Below the pieces are notes generated by a model that was given only the letters and a program-made list of their open reading frames with translations, had not been told where the DNA came from and made no database searches. A stretch of DNA of 64,000 bases from an uncultured Flavobacteriaceae bacterium (lineage in GTDB: Bacteria; Bacteroidota; Bacteroidia; Flavobacteriales; Flavobacteriaceae): contig CALSTP010000001.1 of the NCBI GenBank assembly GCA_943789305.1, positions 844,178-908,177 on the forward strand, written 5' to 3'. This document shows, piece after piece, positions 9,342-19,013 of the stretch (its first letter is position 1; each line of letters starts with the position of its first letter). The position numbers were made by a program, and so were the translations under genes.

Positions 9342-9796
9342 ATGAAAATTATTAACCTTGTTTTAAGTTCGATTTTAGTATTAATTATTTCTTGTTCGAA
9401 AAAAGAATCTGAAATAAATGTTCCACCTTTAAACTTAATTCAAGCACAAGAACTTTGGCTTTCAAAAGGTATTGATTCTTATAGCTATACTCAAACACGT
9501 TCTTGTTTTTGTTTACCCGAACACTTAGGGCCAAATAAACTTATAATCGAAAATGATTTGATTGTTAGTGTTGATGGAGAATTATTTGATGTTTCTATTC
9601 ATCAAGGTTACCTTACAATAAATCAAAGTTTCAAATATATTATGAATAATCTAGAAAATGATCCTGAAGAATTTAACTTGGAATTTGATTTAACCTATGG
9701 TTTTATACGAAAATATTTTTTGATATGAGTTTAATGATCGCAGAAGAAGAAATAAGACTTGCTTTCGCTGATTTCATTCCAAGTAAAACTAATTAA
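9342..9796 (+). pseudogene. DUF6174-like lipoprotein, frameshifted near its 3' end
   Basis: The intact part (9342-9728, 128 residues) begins with a lipoprotein signal ending LIISC at residue 18 and then shows the pattern QELWLSKGIDSYSYTQTRSCFC, which I associate with DUF6174. It ends abruptly after TYGFIRKYFLI. In another frame the sequence continues FFDMSLMIAEEEIRLAFADF up to a TAA at 9794-9796; members of this family end in a similar segment with a conserved acidic pair before the last beta strand. Adding one base in the A4/T6 tract at about 9709-9721 joins both parts into a protein of about 151 residues. Either the gene has lost its last 25 residues by a one-base deletion or the base is missing from the assembly. 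Confidence 0.6.
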
Positions 9797-9800
9797 TTGT

Positions 9801-10220
9801 TTATTTGAATGCCGCTACAAAATCATCTTCATCATGCCCAGATCTTACAAGGTCAAGTGCTTTAGATACTATTGCTTGAGCATCTTGAGTATTGAATCCC
9901 AATCCGACAACCAAACGACCTAACAATTGTTTTTCTCCTTGATCAGCAATATGGTCTGCATATATCATGCGAGTAAGATCATACAAGCGCTCTAATCTGT
10001 TAGATTCTGTAGCAGGAGGATTGATAGCGTATTGATCCGCATTTTCTAAGATGGTCTGAAACTCATTTTCTTCAATTTCAAGGTTAATTGCCGTGCGATT
10101 TAAGAATGCTTTCTCTTCATCAGTTATGATTCCATCGGATAAAGCTACACGAACAATAGCAGCAAAATGGTCACGGTTTCTATTTTTAAAGCCAGAAGAA
10201 TAAATTTCAGATATAGACAT
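9801..10220 (-). CDS. TerB-like family protein
   Basis: The product has 139 residues, is all-helical and contains the TerB-type acidic pattern IVRVALSDGIITDEEKAFLNR in the first third and IYADHIADQGEKQLL in the second. TerB-fold proteins bind metal through such acidic residues and occur in tellurite resistance loci and in many proteins of unknown role. No other ter gene is nearby, so I would not infer tellurite resistance. It stands alone, convergent with the broken lipoprotein, with which it is separated by only four bases. No signal peptide; cytoplasmic. Confidence 0.75.
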   Translation of the reverse strand: MSISEIYSSGFKNRNRDHFAAIVRVALSDGIITDEEKAFLNRTAINLEIEENEFQTILENADQYAINPPATESNRLERLYDLTRMIYADHIADQGEKQLLGRLVVGLGFNTQDAQAIVSKALDLVRSGHDEDDFVAAFK

Positions 10221-10313
10221 AGTTTAAATTTTTTATAAATATAAAAAATAGAAAATACTCTGTCTCATTTGCATGGGTTCTTTTTAAGTTTTTTTATTAA
10301 AAATCACTTTGAA

Positions 10314-12659
10314 TTAATCCTCGTTACTTTGCTGAAAACAAAATTGAAAATGAGCTTTTAGTATTTTATCGGCTGCATATTTTTTAGATCTAGACCATTT
10401 GTGAATATCTTTTTTGAGCATCTTCAAGGATGCCTTAATTTCGGGTTGTAATTCATCATCATTTGTTAAACTTTTTATTTGGGCGATAAAATTCAATTGA
10501 AGCGCTCGTTCAAAAGAATCAGGTTTGCTCCGAGAAACAAAAATTTGGTCAAATAGTTTTTGTAAGAGTATATTTACTTGAAGTCCATTTCCAACAAGGG
10601 TTTGACTGGTTGACAACATTCTATTAAGAAGTTTTTTAGATAAAAGTCTATTGAGTGCAGAACGTTGGAGGTTTTGGATTGTATATAGACCTCCTTCAGC
10701 TTTGATGTTGGATATTAAAGATTTATCGATTAACCATTTTGGAGTATTCCACAATTCTTTATTTAAAAAATTTAGAGCTTTAATTTGATCTACTTTTGAT
10801 GTGTTGGTGTAGGTAAACACTTCGTTTTGGTTTGAATTATGAAATGTTGTTTCGACACCCCCTACAATTCTGTGAACATGATAAATATATCTTCTGTAAA
10901 CCCCAATCATTTCCCCATAAAGTTCCTCTAAATCATCGTAATTTGAGGATTCGGATAAGGTCCATTCGGCTAAGTTTTTAGCTACAATCTTTAGGTTTTT
11001 AATTCCATAGTTACTTGCTTTAACGGGATCATCTCCGATGTTTTCGGTTTGTGAATTTGGATCATTTCCTCTACCTCCAAACATGTAGATGGGGTTCAAA
11101 GATTTTTTGTCTATATATGCTTTTAAAATTTTTGTTTCCTCTTCTACTTTTTTATTTCCAAAATATCGATATCCCCATTCGATTGCATAGTCATCATAAG
11201 GGCCTAGTTGTCTAACAAAACGGATGTTTTGATCACCTGGTTGGGCAACATAATTGTATCGAGCATAGTCCATTATTGTGGTTGCAATCCCCATTTTTTG
11301 TGTAAATGTTCCAGAGCGTAATGAATCAACTGGATAGGCTGAGCTTGCTTTCATATTGTGTGGTAAGCCTAGAGCATGACCTACCTCATGCGATATTACT
11401 CTTCTCATCATTTCTCCAATTTCTTTTTCAGGAGTATTTAGTGTTCTAGCTTTTGGATTTGCAGCTCCCGTTTCCAATAAATATCTATTTCGGTAGGATC
11501 GAAGATGATTGTGGTACCAAATAATATCACTTTCAATAATTTCTCCAGTTCTGGGATCTGATACACTTGGTCCTACTGCATTTCGGGTTGTGGATGCAAC
11601 ATATCGAACCGTTGAATATCGAATATCTTCAGGACTAAAGTCTGGATCTTCTTCCAGAGTAGGTGGGTCTCTGGCTAGAATTGCATTTTTAAAACCTGCT
11701 TTTTCAAAGGCAGTATTCCAATCTTCAATTCCTTGTTTGAAGTATGGCCGCCATTGGAGTGGAGTTGCAGGATCCAAATAATAAATAATAGGTTTTATGG
11801 GTTCAACCAACTCCCCACGTTTGTATGCCTCTGGGTCTTTTGGTTCTAAACGCCAACGGCGAATCAATTCTATTTCGTCTGACTTAAGAGCGTTTGAGCT
11901 GTAATCAATTTTTTTTATGGAAAACCAACCAATTCTTTTGTCGCTATGACGGACCTTCATTGGATCATCGGATAGTGCTATGAATGAATGATTGATTTGA
12001 AAAGTAAACGTTTTGCTCGGATTAGCTCGAGTTACTTTTGATGCACTGAAAGTCAATGTATGAAGTATTTCTGTGTTTTGAGGAAAACTTTTTGCACTAT
12101 CAATTAGGCTCCTTTTTTTATCAACTCCTCCTATTTTATATTTTTCTTTCTGTGTTTTTCGGATGATATTAAAACCCGGTGAGTCTTTTAAATAGTGATC
12201 ACTTACATTAATCAGAAAACGATTTTTCTCAATGTTTTTTATCTCAAAAGCTGCGATAATGGGTTGAAAATTATTTTCTGCAACACTCAAACTGATGGGG
12301 TCTTTTTCCGAGGCAACATTGCTAAAAGAAACTTGTTTCCAAAGGATTTTGTTTCCTTTTTTACTGAAGCGAATAACTTGTTGAGCGGTTTTTGAACCCG
12401 CATTGGAATAAGGTGAATAGTTGGCTGGAATTTGTGCAATTCGAGTTACGACAAGAAGGTCTTTATTCAAAATTAAGCTGTCGATTTCAAAGAATAACTT
12501 ATTTTCTTCATTCAAATAAGTTGTTATCAACCCTTTGTTTTGAGTCATCTTTTTGGTTAACGAATCAATACTTTTTGATTGCTTATTTTTTGAATCTTTT
12601 TTTTGGGCACTAATTCCTGCGGTAAAAGCTATGAAGATTAATAATAAACGAAATTTCAT
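10314..12659 (-). CDS. Secreted zinc-dependent metalloprotease (DUF5117/DUF5118 type)
   Basis: From the ATG at 12659 the protein has 781 residues and starts with a signal peptide (MKFRLLLIFIAFTAGISAQ). A reading frame starting at 12698 adds 13 residues that break this signal, so I reject it. The zinc site SHEVGHALGLPHNM lies near residues 422-435, an extended HExxHxxGxxH motif, followed by a met-turn-like TTIMDYARYNY about 35 residues on. The N-terminal 280 residues match the layout of the DUF5117/5118 region and the C-terminal part DUF4953. Family members are large secreted or surface metallopeptidases of Bacteroidota with unknown substrates. It is probably a single-gene unit. Confidence 0.88.
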   Translation of the reverse strand: MKFRLLLIFIAFTAGISAQKKDSKNKQSKSIDSLTKKMTQNKGLITTYLNEENKLFFEIDSLILNKDLLVVTRIAQIPANYSPYSNAGSKTAQQVIRFSKKGNKILWKQVSFSNVASEKDPISLSVAENNFQPIIAAFEIKNIEKNRFLINVSDHYLKDSPGFNIIRKTQKEKYKIGGVDKKRSLIDSAKSFPQNTEILHTLTFSASKVTRANPSKTFTFQINHSFIALSDDPMKVRHSDKRIGWFSIKKIDYSSNALKSDEIELIRRWRLEPKDPEAYKRGELVEPIKPIIYYLDPATPLQWRPYFKQGIEDWNTAFEKAGFKNAILARDPPTLEEDPDFSPEDIRYSTVRYVASTTRNAVGPSVSDPRTGEIIESDIIWYHNHLRSYRNRYLLETGAANPKARTLNTPEKEIGEMMRRVISHEVGHALGLPHNMKASSAYPVDSLRSGTFTQKMGIATTIMDYARYNYVAQPGDQNIRFVRQLGPYDDYAIEWGYRYFGNKKVEEETKILKAYIDKKSLNPIYMFGGRGNDPNSQTENIGDDPVKASNYGIKNLKIVAKNLAEWTLSESSNYDDLEELYGEMIGVYRRYIYHVHRIVGGVETTFHNSNQNEVFTYTNTSKVDQIKALNFLNKELWNTPKWLIDKSLISNIKAEGGLYTIQNLQRSALNRLLSKKLLNRMLSTSQTLVGNGLQVNILLQKLFDQIFVSRSKPDSFERALQLNFIAQIKSLTNDDELQPEIKASLKMLKKDIHKWSRSKKYAADKILKAHFQFCFQQSNED

Positions 12660-12719
12660 AAGTAAGTTTTTAGTAAAACTACAAAAAGAGATTTGCAAGA
12701 ACTAGTAATGAATTTTGTT

Positions 12720-14585
12720 TTATTCTTGCAATGCTGATAATTCGAACCAGCGTTCTGTTTTTTGATTCAGTTCTTGTTCTAGAGTACCAAGTTTAATTGA
12801 ATACTCTTCAATTTCTTTTGGATCTAATGATTCGGTTGTAAAGCGATTTTGGATTTCTTTTTTTTGAGTTTCAATTTTTTGAATTTCTCGCTCTAATTTT
12901 TTAAACTCTTTTTGCTGCTCATAGGTTAAGGTTTTTTTAATTGATTTTTCTTTCCATTCCTTTTTGATTTTTTTTTCTTCATTTGAAGTGGATTTTTCCT
13001 GCACTTGTGAATCTTCATAAACACGATAGTCGGAGTAGTTTCCTGGAAAATCTTCTATCTCCCCATCTCCTTTAAATACAAATAAATGATCTACAACTTT
13101 ATCCATGAAATAACGATCATGAGATACAACTATCAGGCATCCAGGAAAGTCTAGTAAAAAATTTTCGAGTACGTTGAGGGTAAGAATGTCAAGGTCATTC
13201 GTAGGTTCATCAAGAATTAAAAAATTTGGATTTTGAATAAGAACTGTACATAAATAAAGACGTTTTCTTTCTCCACCACTCAATTTTTCAATAAAATCAT
13301 ATTGTTTTTTACGATCAAACAGAAAACGCTCTAAAAGTTGTTGTGCAGATATCTTTTTCCCTTTTTTTAGTGGAATATAATTCCCATATTCTCGAATGAT
13401 ATCAATTACTTTTTGGTCTTTTTTTATGGGGATACCTTTTTGGGTGTAGTAACCAAACTTCAGTGTTTCTCCCCAAACAATTTTCCCTGTGTCAGCAGTA
13501 TCGTTTGAGGTTAGGAGGTTTAAAAAAGTTGATTTTCCAGTTCCATTTTTCCCAATTATCCCAATTCTATCGTTGCGTTGAAAGATATAATCAAAATGTT
13601 CCAAAATTACTTTCTCACCAAATGATTTTCCAACTTTGTGCATTTCAATCATTTTACTGCCCAAACGCTCCATGTTGATTTCTAGTTGAATTTGATGATC
13701 ATTTCTTCTTTTGTGCGTTTTTTCTTTGATTGCTTTAAAATCATCAATTCTAGATTTGGACTTTGTGGTTCTTGCCTTGGGTTGTTTTCGCATCCACTCT
13801 AATTCCTTTTTAAAATGTAATTTTATTTTGTGCGCCTCAATGTTTTCTAGAGCCAATCTAGCATCTCTTTTTTCTAGATAATATGAATAGTTGCCCTTGT
13901 AGGTGTATAGTTTTCCTTCGTCTAATTCTAAAATTTCATTACATACGCGTTCCAAAAAATACCGATCATGAGTGACCATCAAAAGGGTTGTTTTTTCTTT
14001 TGTAAAATATTCTTCTAGCCATTCAATCATTTCAAGATCTAAATGGTTCGTAGGTTCATCCAAAATAATTAAGTCTGGTTTTTTGAGTAGCGCAATGCAA
14101 AGTGCTATTCTCTTTTTTTGGCCACCCGACAAGCTTCCTACCAGTGCAGACAAGTCATCCAATTTTAATTTGAATAAAATTTGCTTGTATTGTGATTCAA
14201 AATCCCAAGCTTGATTTTGATCCATTGCTTCAAATGCCTTTTGGTAGCCTTCTTGATCTTCAGGATTTTCTAATGCTCGCTCATAATTTGCAATTATTTT
14301 TAGTGTGGGGTTATCCGCTTTTAAAATACTTTGTTCAACAGTAAGTTTTGAATCTAGATTAGGTTCTTGAGCCAAATAGGCTATCTGCGTCCCTTTTCTG
14401 AAAACTACATTTCCTTGGTCAGGATTATCTTTTCCTGAAATAATATTTAAGATTGATGTCTTACCGCTTCCGTTTTTGGCAATCAAAGCAATTTTTTGTC
14501 CTTTGTTTATTCCAAAAGATAGAGGTTCGAAAATTACTTTTTCACCATATGATTTTGAAATGCCCTCAACAGAAAGTAAATTCAT
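12720..14585 (-). CDS. ABC-F family ATPase (Uup-like)
   Basis: From the ATG at 14585 the protein has 621 residues and two ABC domains without membrane spans. The first has Walker A AKNGSGKTS at 36-44, signature LSGGQKKR and Walker B LIILDEPTNHLD; the second has GKNGTGKST near residue 350, LSGGERKR and FLILDEPTNDLD. A lysine-rich linker joins them and a C-terminal coiled coil (about residues 545-620, rich in E, K and Q) resembles that of Uup. ABC-F proteins act on the ribosome or, for Uup, in DNA/ribosome maintenance. The longer frame starting at 14615 overlaps a promoter-like box (14603-14610), so I prefer 14585. Confidence 0.92.
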   Translation of the reverse strand: MNLLSVEGISKSYGEKVIFEPLSFGINKGQKIALIAKNGSGKTSILNIISGKDNPDQGNVVFRKGTQIAYLAQEPNLDSKLTVEQSILKADNPTLKIIANYERALENPEDQEGYQKAFEAMDQNQAWDFESQYKQILFKLKLDDLSALVGSLSGGQKKRIALCIALLKKPDLIILDEPTNHLDLEMIEWLEEYFTKEKTTLLMVTHDRYFLERVCNEILELDEGKLYTYKGNYSYYLEKRDARLALENIEAHKIKLHFKKELEWMRKQPKARTTKSKSRIDDFKAIKEKTHKRRNDHQIQLEINMERLGSKMIEMHKVGKSFGEKVILEHFDYIFQRNDRIGIIGKNGTGKSTFLNLLTSNDTADTGKIVWGETLKFGYYTQKGIPIKKDQKVIDIIREYGNYIPLKKGKKISAQQLLERFLFDRKKQYDFIEKLSGGERKRLYLCTVLIQNPNFLILDEPTNDLDILTLNVLENFLLDFPGCLIVVSHDRYFMDKVVDHLFVFKGDGEIEDFPGNYSDYRVYEDSQVQEKSTSNEEKKIKKEWKEKSIKKTLTYEQQKEFKKLEREIQKIETQKKEIQNRFTTESLDPKEIEEYSIKLGTLEQELNQKTERWFELSALQE

Positions 14586-14602
14586 GATTTTTTTTTGAAA
14601 TA

Positions 14603-14610
14603 CAAAAGTA
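14603..14610 (-). promoter_or_regulatory. Candidate -7 box (TACTTTTG) of the ABC-F gene
   Basis: On the minus strand TACTTTTG matches TAnnTTTG and lies 18 bases before the ATG at 14585. No clear -33 TTG is visible at the usual distance. Its position supports the shorter start of the ABC-F gene. Confidence 0.42.
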
Positions 14611-14799
14611 AACAAACAGTGTTAGTTTTGATTTTCGTGTGACATTTATATTTTTCTCTCTAACAAAAGATCACTTTTTTATTTTTTGAAAATATTTTTT
14701 TTGTTAATAATTATTTTTTTTATCAACAATTTTTATTATTGTTTTGAAATAACGAATTTCATTTGCTACATTGTTGTAATTTTAAAAAAAACTACCTCA

Positions 14800-15246
14800 A
14801 TGAAACATAGATCCGGTTGCCCAATTGCAAATTTAGTTGATTTGGTCGGAGATAAATGGTCTCTTTTGATAATAAGAGATTTTTTTCTTGAACGAAATAC
14901 ATTCAAACAATTTATTGACTCACCAGAAAAAATAGCTACAAATATTTTGACAGACAGACTCAAGTCGCTCTTGTCTAAAGGAATTATTGATTATACCTAT
15001 GCTCCCAATAATAAGAAAACTAAATATTACTATTTGACAGATATGGGAATTGATTTGTATCCTGTAATTTTTGAAATGGCGATGTGGAGTCGAAGAAATT
15101 TAGATGTTGAGTTTAATGACATCGCAAATAATTGGTTTTCAGAGAACCAAGATTTAGATGATTTTGTAGTAATCGAAAACGACATTAGAGACTACAAATT
15201 AATGCGACAAGATCTGTTTAAATTAGCGAATATAGATACTAAATAG
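14800..15246 (+). CDS. HxlR family winged-helix transcriptional regulator
   Basis: From the ATG at 14800 the protein has 148 residues and begins MKHRSGCPIANLVDLVGDKWSLLIIRD, the classic HxlR opening: a Cys near the N-terminus, then GDKWSLLI. The wing region ISTNILTDRLK-like segment (here IATNILTDRLKSLLSKGII) and YYLTDMG follow. HxlR proteins are dimeric repressors or activators, often responding to aldehydes, quinones or oxidation through the N-terminal Cys (C7 here). The open frame extends upstream to 14686, but that stretch is AT-rich and hydrophobic only by base composition. Its target is unknown; it is convergent with the SulP gene, 26 bases away. Confidence 0.88.
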   Translation: MKHRSGCPIANLVDLVGDKWSLLIIRDFFLERNTFKQFIDSPEKIATNILTDRLKSLLSKGIIDYTYAPNNKKTKYYYLTDMGIDLYPVIFEMAMWSRRNLDVEFNDIANNWFSENQDLDDFVVIENDIRDYKLMRQDLFKLANIDTK

Positions 15247-15271
15247 GTCCAAACGATTTCTTCATTTAAAT

Positions 15272-17113
15272 TTATGAAATCTCCTCTTTTTTGAGCCATT
15301 CAAAACATTGTTCAAATTCATCAAATAGTTGTGAGTCTGGAATTAAATCAGGAATAATATCAATACGTCCCATCATATATTTTGGTTGTTTTGCAGCTCC
15401 TACCAAGAGTGTTTTTTTCCCTTGTTGAGTTAGTTCCAGTATTACAGATTCAAGTGCATAAAGACCTGATTGATCTAGATAGGGAACCTTATCCAACCGA
15501 ATTATTAATGTAGATACTGTTTTTGGAATTTGTTTTGCTGTTTCTGTAAATTTAGATGTAGAACCAAAGAATAAAGGTCCATCAATATGTTTGATGAAAA
15601 TTTTATTCGCAAGTATTTTTTGAATATCTTTTTCATCCTCCCATGCCTCCTCTGGGTTAAATGGTGTTACATTCAAACTTTCGCTCGTTAAATCCCCTAT
15701 CTTCTTCATAAACATCAAAGAAGCAATTACTAAACCTATTCCTACTGCATATACTAAGTTCCAAAAAGTTGAAAGAACAAGTACAATTATTAAAATAATA
15801 ACTTCACCTCTTGGCATTGCTGGCATTGCTTTCAATCCTTTATAATCCATTACTCCAACACCAACTGTTATTAGAATTCCAGCTAAAACAGCTGCTGGAA
15901 TTTTAGATGCGATTGGTCCTAAGGCAAGCAATATGATAAGTAATAGTAGACCTGCAATCATTCCTGATAATCGGGTTTTACCACCTGCATTGATGTTTAC
16001 AACAGTTCTTATTGTAGCACCAGCACCGGGTATTCCTCCAAATATTGCTCCGATACTGTTACCAATTCCTTGACCTATCAATTCTTTGTTGGGTTTATGC
16101 ATTGTTTTGGTCATATTGTCCGAAACTACTGAAGTCAATAAAGAATCAATAGCACCCAAGAAGGCAAGAGTTATGGCTGTGAAAATATATTTTGTAAATG
16201 TATCAAAGCCAAAAGTACTGAATAGTGAAAGTTTTGGAAGAGGAAGCCCAGAGGGAATTGCTGAAATTGGTCGATAATCTATACCAAATCCAATTGCTAA
16301 TCCAGAAACTATAAAAAGGGCTACAAGCGTACTAGGCACTACAGTAGTTATTCGTTTAAATCCGTATATAATAAAGATTGTAAAAAATGCTAAACCTACT
16401 TCTATTAAGTTAATTCCAGCAAATATTTTTGGAAGTGTTCTTACAGTACCCATTACCCCAGAAGCATTTTTACCTGCTAAAGTTTGTGCTTCAGTTAATA
16501 TTTCATCTTCAGTGATTTGACCTGCTCGCTCAATGGTTGTTTTAAAATCTTCTAACACCAATGTACCTTCATTCATTTCGTCTTTGAGGATGTTTTCTAA
16601 AATGATTTCTTCGGCTTGAGGTTTGAACTGTTCAACATAGTTGGTATCTTCTTTGGGATAGTAGCCAAATGAAGGAGGTATTTGAGTCACCAAAATTATA
16701 ACCCCTATTGCCGTCATAAAACCGGAAACTACTGGGTAGGGGATGTAACGTATGTATTTCCCAAGACCTATGATTCCGATACCAACTTGTAAAATTCCCG
16801 ACAATAAAAAAACAGAAAGAATTGTTGGTAAAGCTTTCTCAATATTCCCATTAAAATTTGAAATAATTTCTGCAATAAATACCATACTCACCGCAGTCAT
16901 AGGTGCAGTTGGCCCTGATATCTGGGTAGATGTGCCTCCGAATAGTGCAGCAAAAAAGCTTAAAAAGATTGCACCATATAGTCCTGCACTGGGACCTAAA
17001 CCAGAGCTAACTCCAAAAGCAAGGGCAAGAGGTAAAGCTACAATACCAGCAGTTAAACCCCCAAAAAGGTCTCCTCTCAAATGTTTTAAATCAAAATTGA
17101 AAAATTCTTTCAT
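15272..17113 (-). CDS. SulP family inorganic anion transporter with STAS domain
   Basis: The 613-residue protein has the SulP layout: an N-terminal permease of many spans (DLFGGLTAGIVALPLALAFG at the start; GTSTQISGPTAPMTAV, the conserved anion-site loop, near residue 60), a domain containing AIDSLLTSVVSD and GQGIGNSIGAIFGGIPGAGAT, and a C-terminal STAS domain (about residues 500-605, with LDQSGLYALE). SulP carriers move sulfate, bicarbonate or related anions with H+ or Na+. A hydrophilic insert of about 75 residues (from YYPKEDTNY to GKNASG) between early spans is common in the bacterial bicarbonate/sulfate branch. Substrate not decidable. No neighbour suggests sulfur or carbonic anhydrase coupling. 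Confidence 0.9.
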   Translation of the reverse strand: MKEFFNFDLKHLRGDLFGGLTAGIVALPLALAFGVSSGLGPSAGLYGAIFLSFFAALFGGTSTQISGPTAPMTAVSMVFIAEIISNFNGNIEKALPTILSVFLLSGILQVGIGIIGLGKYIRYIPYPVVSGFMTAIGVIILVTQIPPSFGYYPKEDTNYVEQFKPQAEEIILENILKDEMNEGTLVLEDFKTTIERAGQITEDEILTEAQTLAGKNASGVMGTVRTLPKIFAGINLIEVGLAFFTIFIIYGFKRITTVVPSTLVALFIVSGLAIGFGIDYRPISAIPSGLPLPKLSLFSTFGFDTFTKYIFTAITLAFLGAIDSLLTSVVSDNMTKTMHKPNKELIGQGIGNSIGAIFGGIPGAGATIRTVVNINAGGKTRLSGMIAGLLLLIILLALGPIASKIPAAVLAGILITVGVGVMDYKGLKAMPAMPRGEVIILIIVLVLSTFWNLVYAVGIGLVIASLMFMKKIGDLTSESLNVTPFNPEEAWEDEKDIQKILANKIFIKHIDGPLFFGSTSKFTETAKQIPKTVSTLIIRLDKVPYLDQSGLYALESVILELTQQGKKTLLVGAAKQPKYMMGRIDIIPDLIPDSQLFDEFEQCFEWLKKEEIS

Positions 17114-17175
17114 AATAAAAGTTCAATGATGTTAATTATGATTATTTAAAAATATACGTTGTGATAATTTTTTTG

Positions 17176-18990
17176 TTAGTTGATATACTCAAATTCTTTT
17201 TTTATTGTAACTGTAGAAGGGTTCAATAAGGTTTCTGCTTGGCCTAGGGTTTTCGGGAGTTCATAAGCATAGAAATATTCTAACGTTTCTATTTTTCCAA
17301 GATAAAAGTCATCGGAAAATTTTGAAGTATTATTGTTTAAACCTTCTTGTGCCTTTGTACCTATTTCGAGCCATGTCCATGCAACGATAATGAGGCTAAA
17401 GAATTCCATAAAAATACTTGCATCCGCCAAATATCTTTCAAAATCACCTTTCATTGCGTGGGGCATTAATTCTTCAAGTACTTTTTGAGTTAGCTGTATT
17501 TTTTCTTCTAAAATTTCAGCATATGGAATCAAATCTTCGTGTTTCTTTGCTTCTGCTATAGCATTTGTAATTTCAGTCACTAAGAGCTGGAGACCCGATC
17601 CATTGCCCATGGTTATTTTTCTACCCAAAAGGTCTTGAGATTGAATTCCAGTAGTGCCCTCATAAATAGAATTTATCCGAATATCTCTGTAGTATTGTTG
17701 AAGAATAAAATCCGAACAAAAACCATAACCACCGAGTACTTGTAAACCATTGTTAACAGCATAGCTTCCAGCTTCAGATGGATAGGTTTTCACTACAGGG
17801 ATAATCATTTCAAGTAAAGTATTGTATTTATTCTTTTCTTTGTCTGATGTTGCTGTAAGTTCTAAGTCGTAATATTTTGCTGCTAAGTGAACTAGACTCA
17901 TAGATCCCTCTACTACTGCTTTTTGAAGCAATAACATTCTACGAACATCAGGGTGTTCTATGATTAAGTTCTGATTGTCCTCCATATTTTTCTTTCCATC
18001 ACTGGATAATTTTCTTCCTTGTGGACGCTCATTGGCATATTGTAATGAAGCGTAATACGCTGCAGAGGCAATTGCTGAACCCCCTCTTCCTACAGCAATT
18101 CTTGCAGCATTCATCATCAGAAACATATAGTTTAGTCCTTGGTTTTCCTCTCCAACCAACCAGCCGTGACAATCATCTGCATCTCCAAACCCAAGATGAG
18201 TTGTACAATAACCGCGTTGTCCTAACTTTTGAAAGTCTGCTACAGTCGTTACATCATTCGGTGTAAGTGAACCATCTGCTTTAGGTCTGTTCTTTGGAAC
18301 AACAAACAAAGAGATTCCTTTTGTACCCATAGGAGCTCCCTCTATTCGTGCAAGTACGAGATGAATGATATTATCTGTAAATTGATTATCACCTCCTGAA
18401 ATAAAAATCTTTTGACCACTGATTCTGAAAGATCCTTCTTCCGTTCTTTTTGCTTTGGTTACAATATCAGACAATGAGCTTCCCGCTTGGGGCTCTGTCA
18501 AACACATGGTGCCTCCCCATTCACCGGACAACATTTTTGGAACGTAAATTTCTTTAAGTTTTTCGTTTGCAAAGTGAATTATAAGTTCAGCTGCTCCTTG
18601 GGTAAGTCCAGCATAACCTGGCAAATGATTGTTGGCAGCATCCAAGATATAGGTTGCTGCAGTTTGGACAACTAGTGGAATTTGCATCCCGCCATCTTCA
18701 TAATCAAATGGAGCAGATATAATTCCTAATTCGCCCCCTTCGCGCATCATTGTTTTTACTTGATCGTGGACATAAACCTTTCCATCTTTATGGTAAGCAG
18801 GTTGTTCATCCATTTCTTTGAAATAGGGATAAAGTTCCTTGTCTGCAAAATCTTTTGATGACTCTAAAAACAAATTTAAAGATTCCTTATCATGATCTTC
18901 AAAACGTTCTCTTTTTAATATATCCTCTAAATTATGTACGTCATAAAGAACAAACTTTAGAGTGTCCATGTCTACATATTTTTTCATCAT
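17176..18990 (-). CDS. Acyl-CoA dehydrogenase family protein
   Basis: The protein has 604 residues, as in the long acyl-CoA dehydrogenases with an additional C-terminal domain. The middle domain has CLTEPQAGSSLSDI near residues 163-176; the catalytic Glu is in NSIYEGTTGIQSQDLLGRK near residue 445; the helical domain holds RRMLLLQKAVVEG. These enzymes use FAD to make the trans-2 double bond of acyl-CoA in beta-oxidation or in branched-chain degradation and pass electrons to ETF. A second ATG directly follows the first, so the start could be 18987. It is downstream of aconitase in the same orientation with a gap of 23 bases, possibly co-transcribed. Confidence 0.92.
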   Translation of the reverse strand: MMKKYVDMDTLKFVLYDVHNLEDILKRERFEDHDKESLNLFLESSKDFADKELYPYFKEMDEQPAYHKDGKVYVHDQVKTMMREGGELGIISAPFDYEDGGMQIPLVVQTAATYILDAANNHLPGYAGLTQGAAELIIHFANEKLKEIYVPKMLSGEWGGTMCLTEPQAGSSLSDIVTKAKRTEEGSFRISGQKIFISGGDNQFTDNIIHLVLARIEGAPMGTKGISLFVVPKNRPKADGSLTPNDVTTVADFQKLGQRGYCTTHLGFGDADDCHGWLVGEENQGLNYMFLMMNAARIAVGRGGSAIASAAYYASLQYANERPQGRKLSSDGKKNMEDNQNLIIEHPDVRRMLLLQKAVVEGSMSLVHLAAKYYDLELTATSDKEKNKYNTLLEMIIPVVKTYPSEAGSYAVNNGLQVLGGYGFCSDFILQQYYRDIRINSIYEGTTGIQSQDLLGRKITMGNGSGLQLLVTEITNAIAEAKKHEDLIPYAEILEEKIQLTQKVLEELMPHAMKGDFERYLADASIFMEFFSLIIVAWTWLEIGTKAQEGLNNNTSKFSDDFYLGKIETLEYFYAYELPKTLGQAETLLNPSTVTIKKEFEYIN

Positions 18991-19013
18991 CTTCAGCGTT
19001 CTTTATAAAAGTT

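Noticed and set aside
9801-10220. Tellurite resistance locus
   Set aside because: Only one TerB-like gene is present, with no terC, terD or related genes nearby.
14686-14799. N-terminal extension of the HxlR regulator
   Set aside because: The stretch is AT-rich and hydrophobic, and the HxlR domain begins right at the ATG at 14800.
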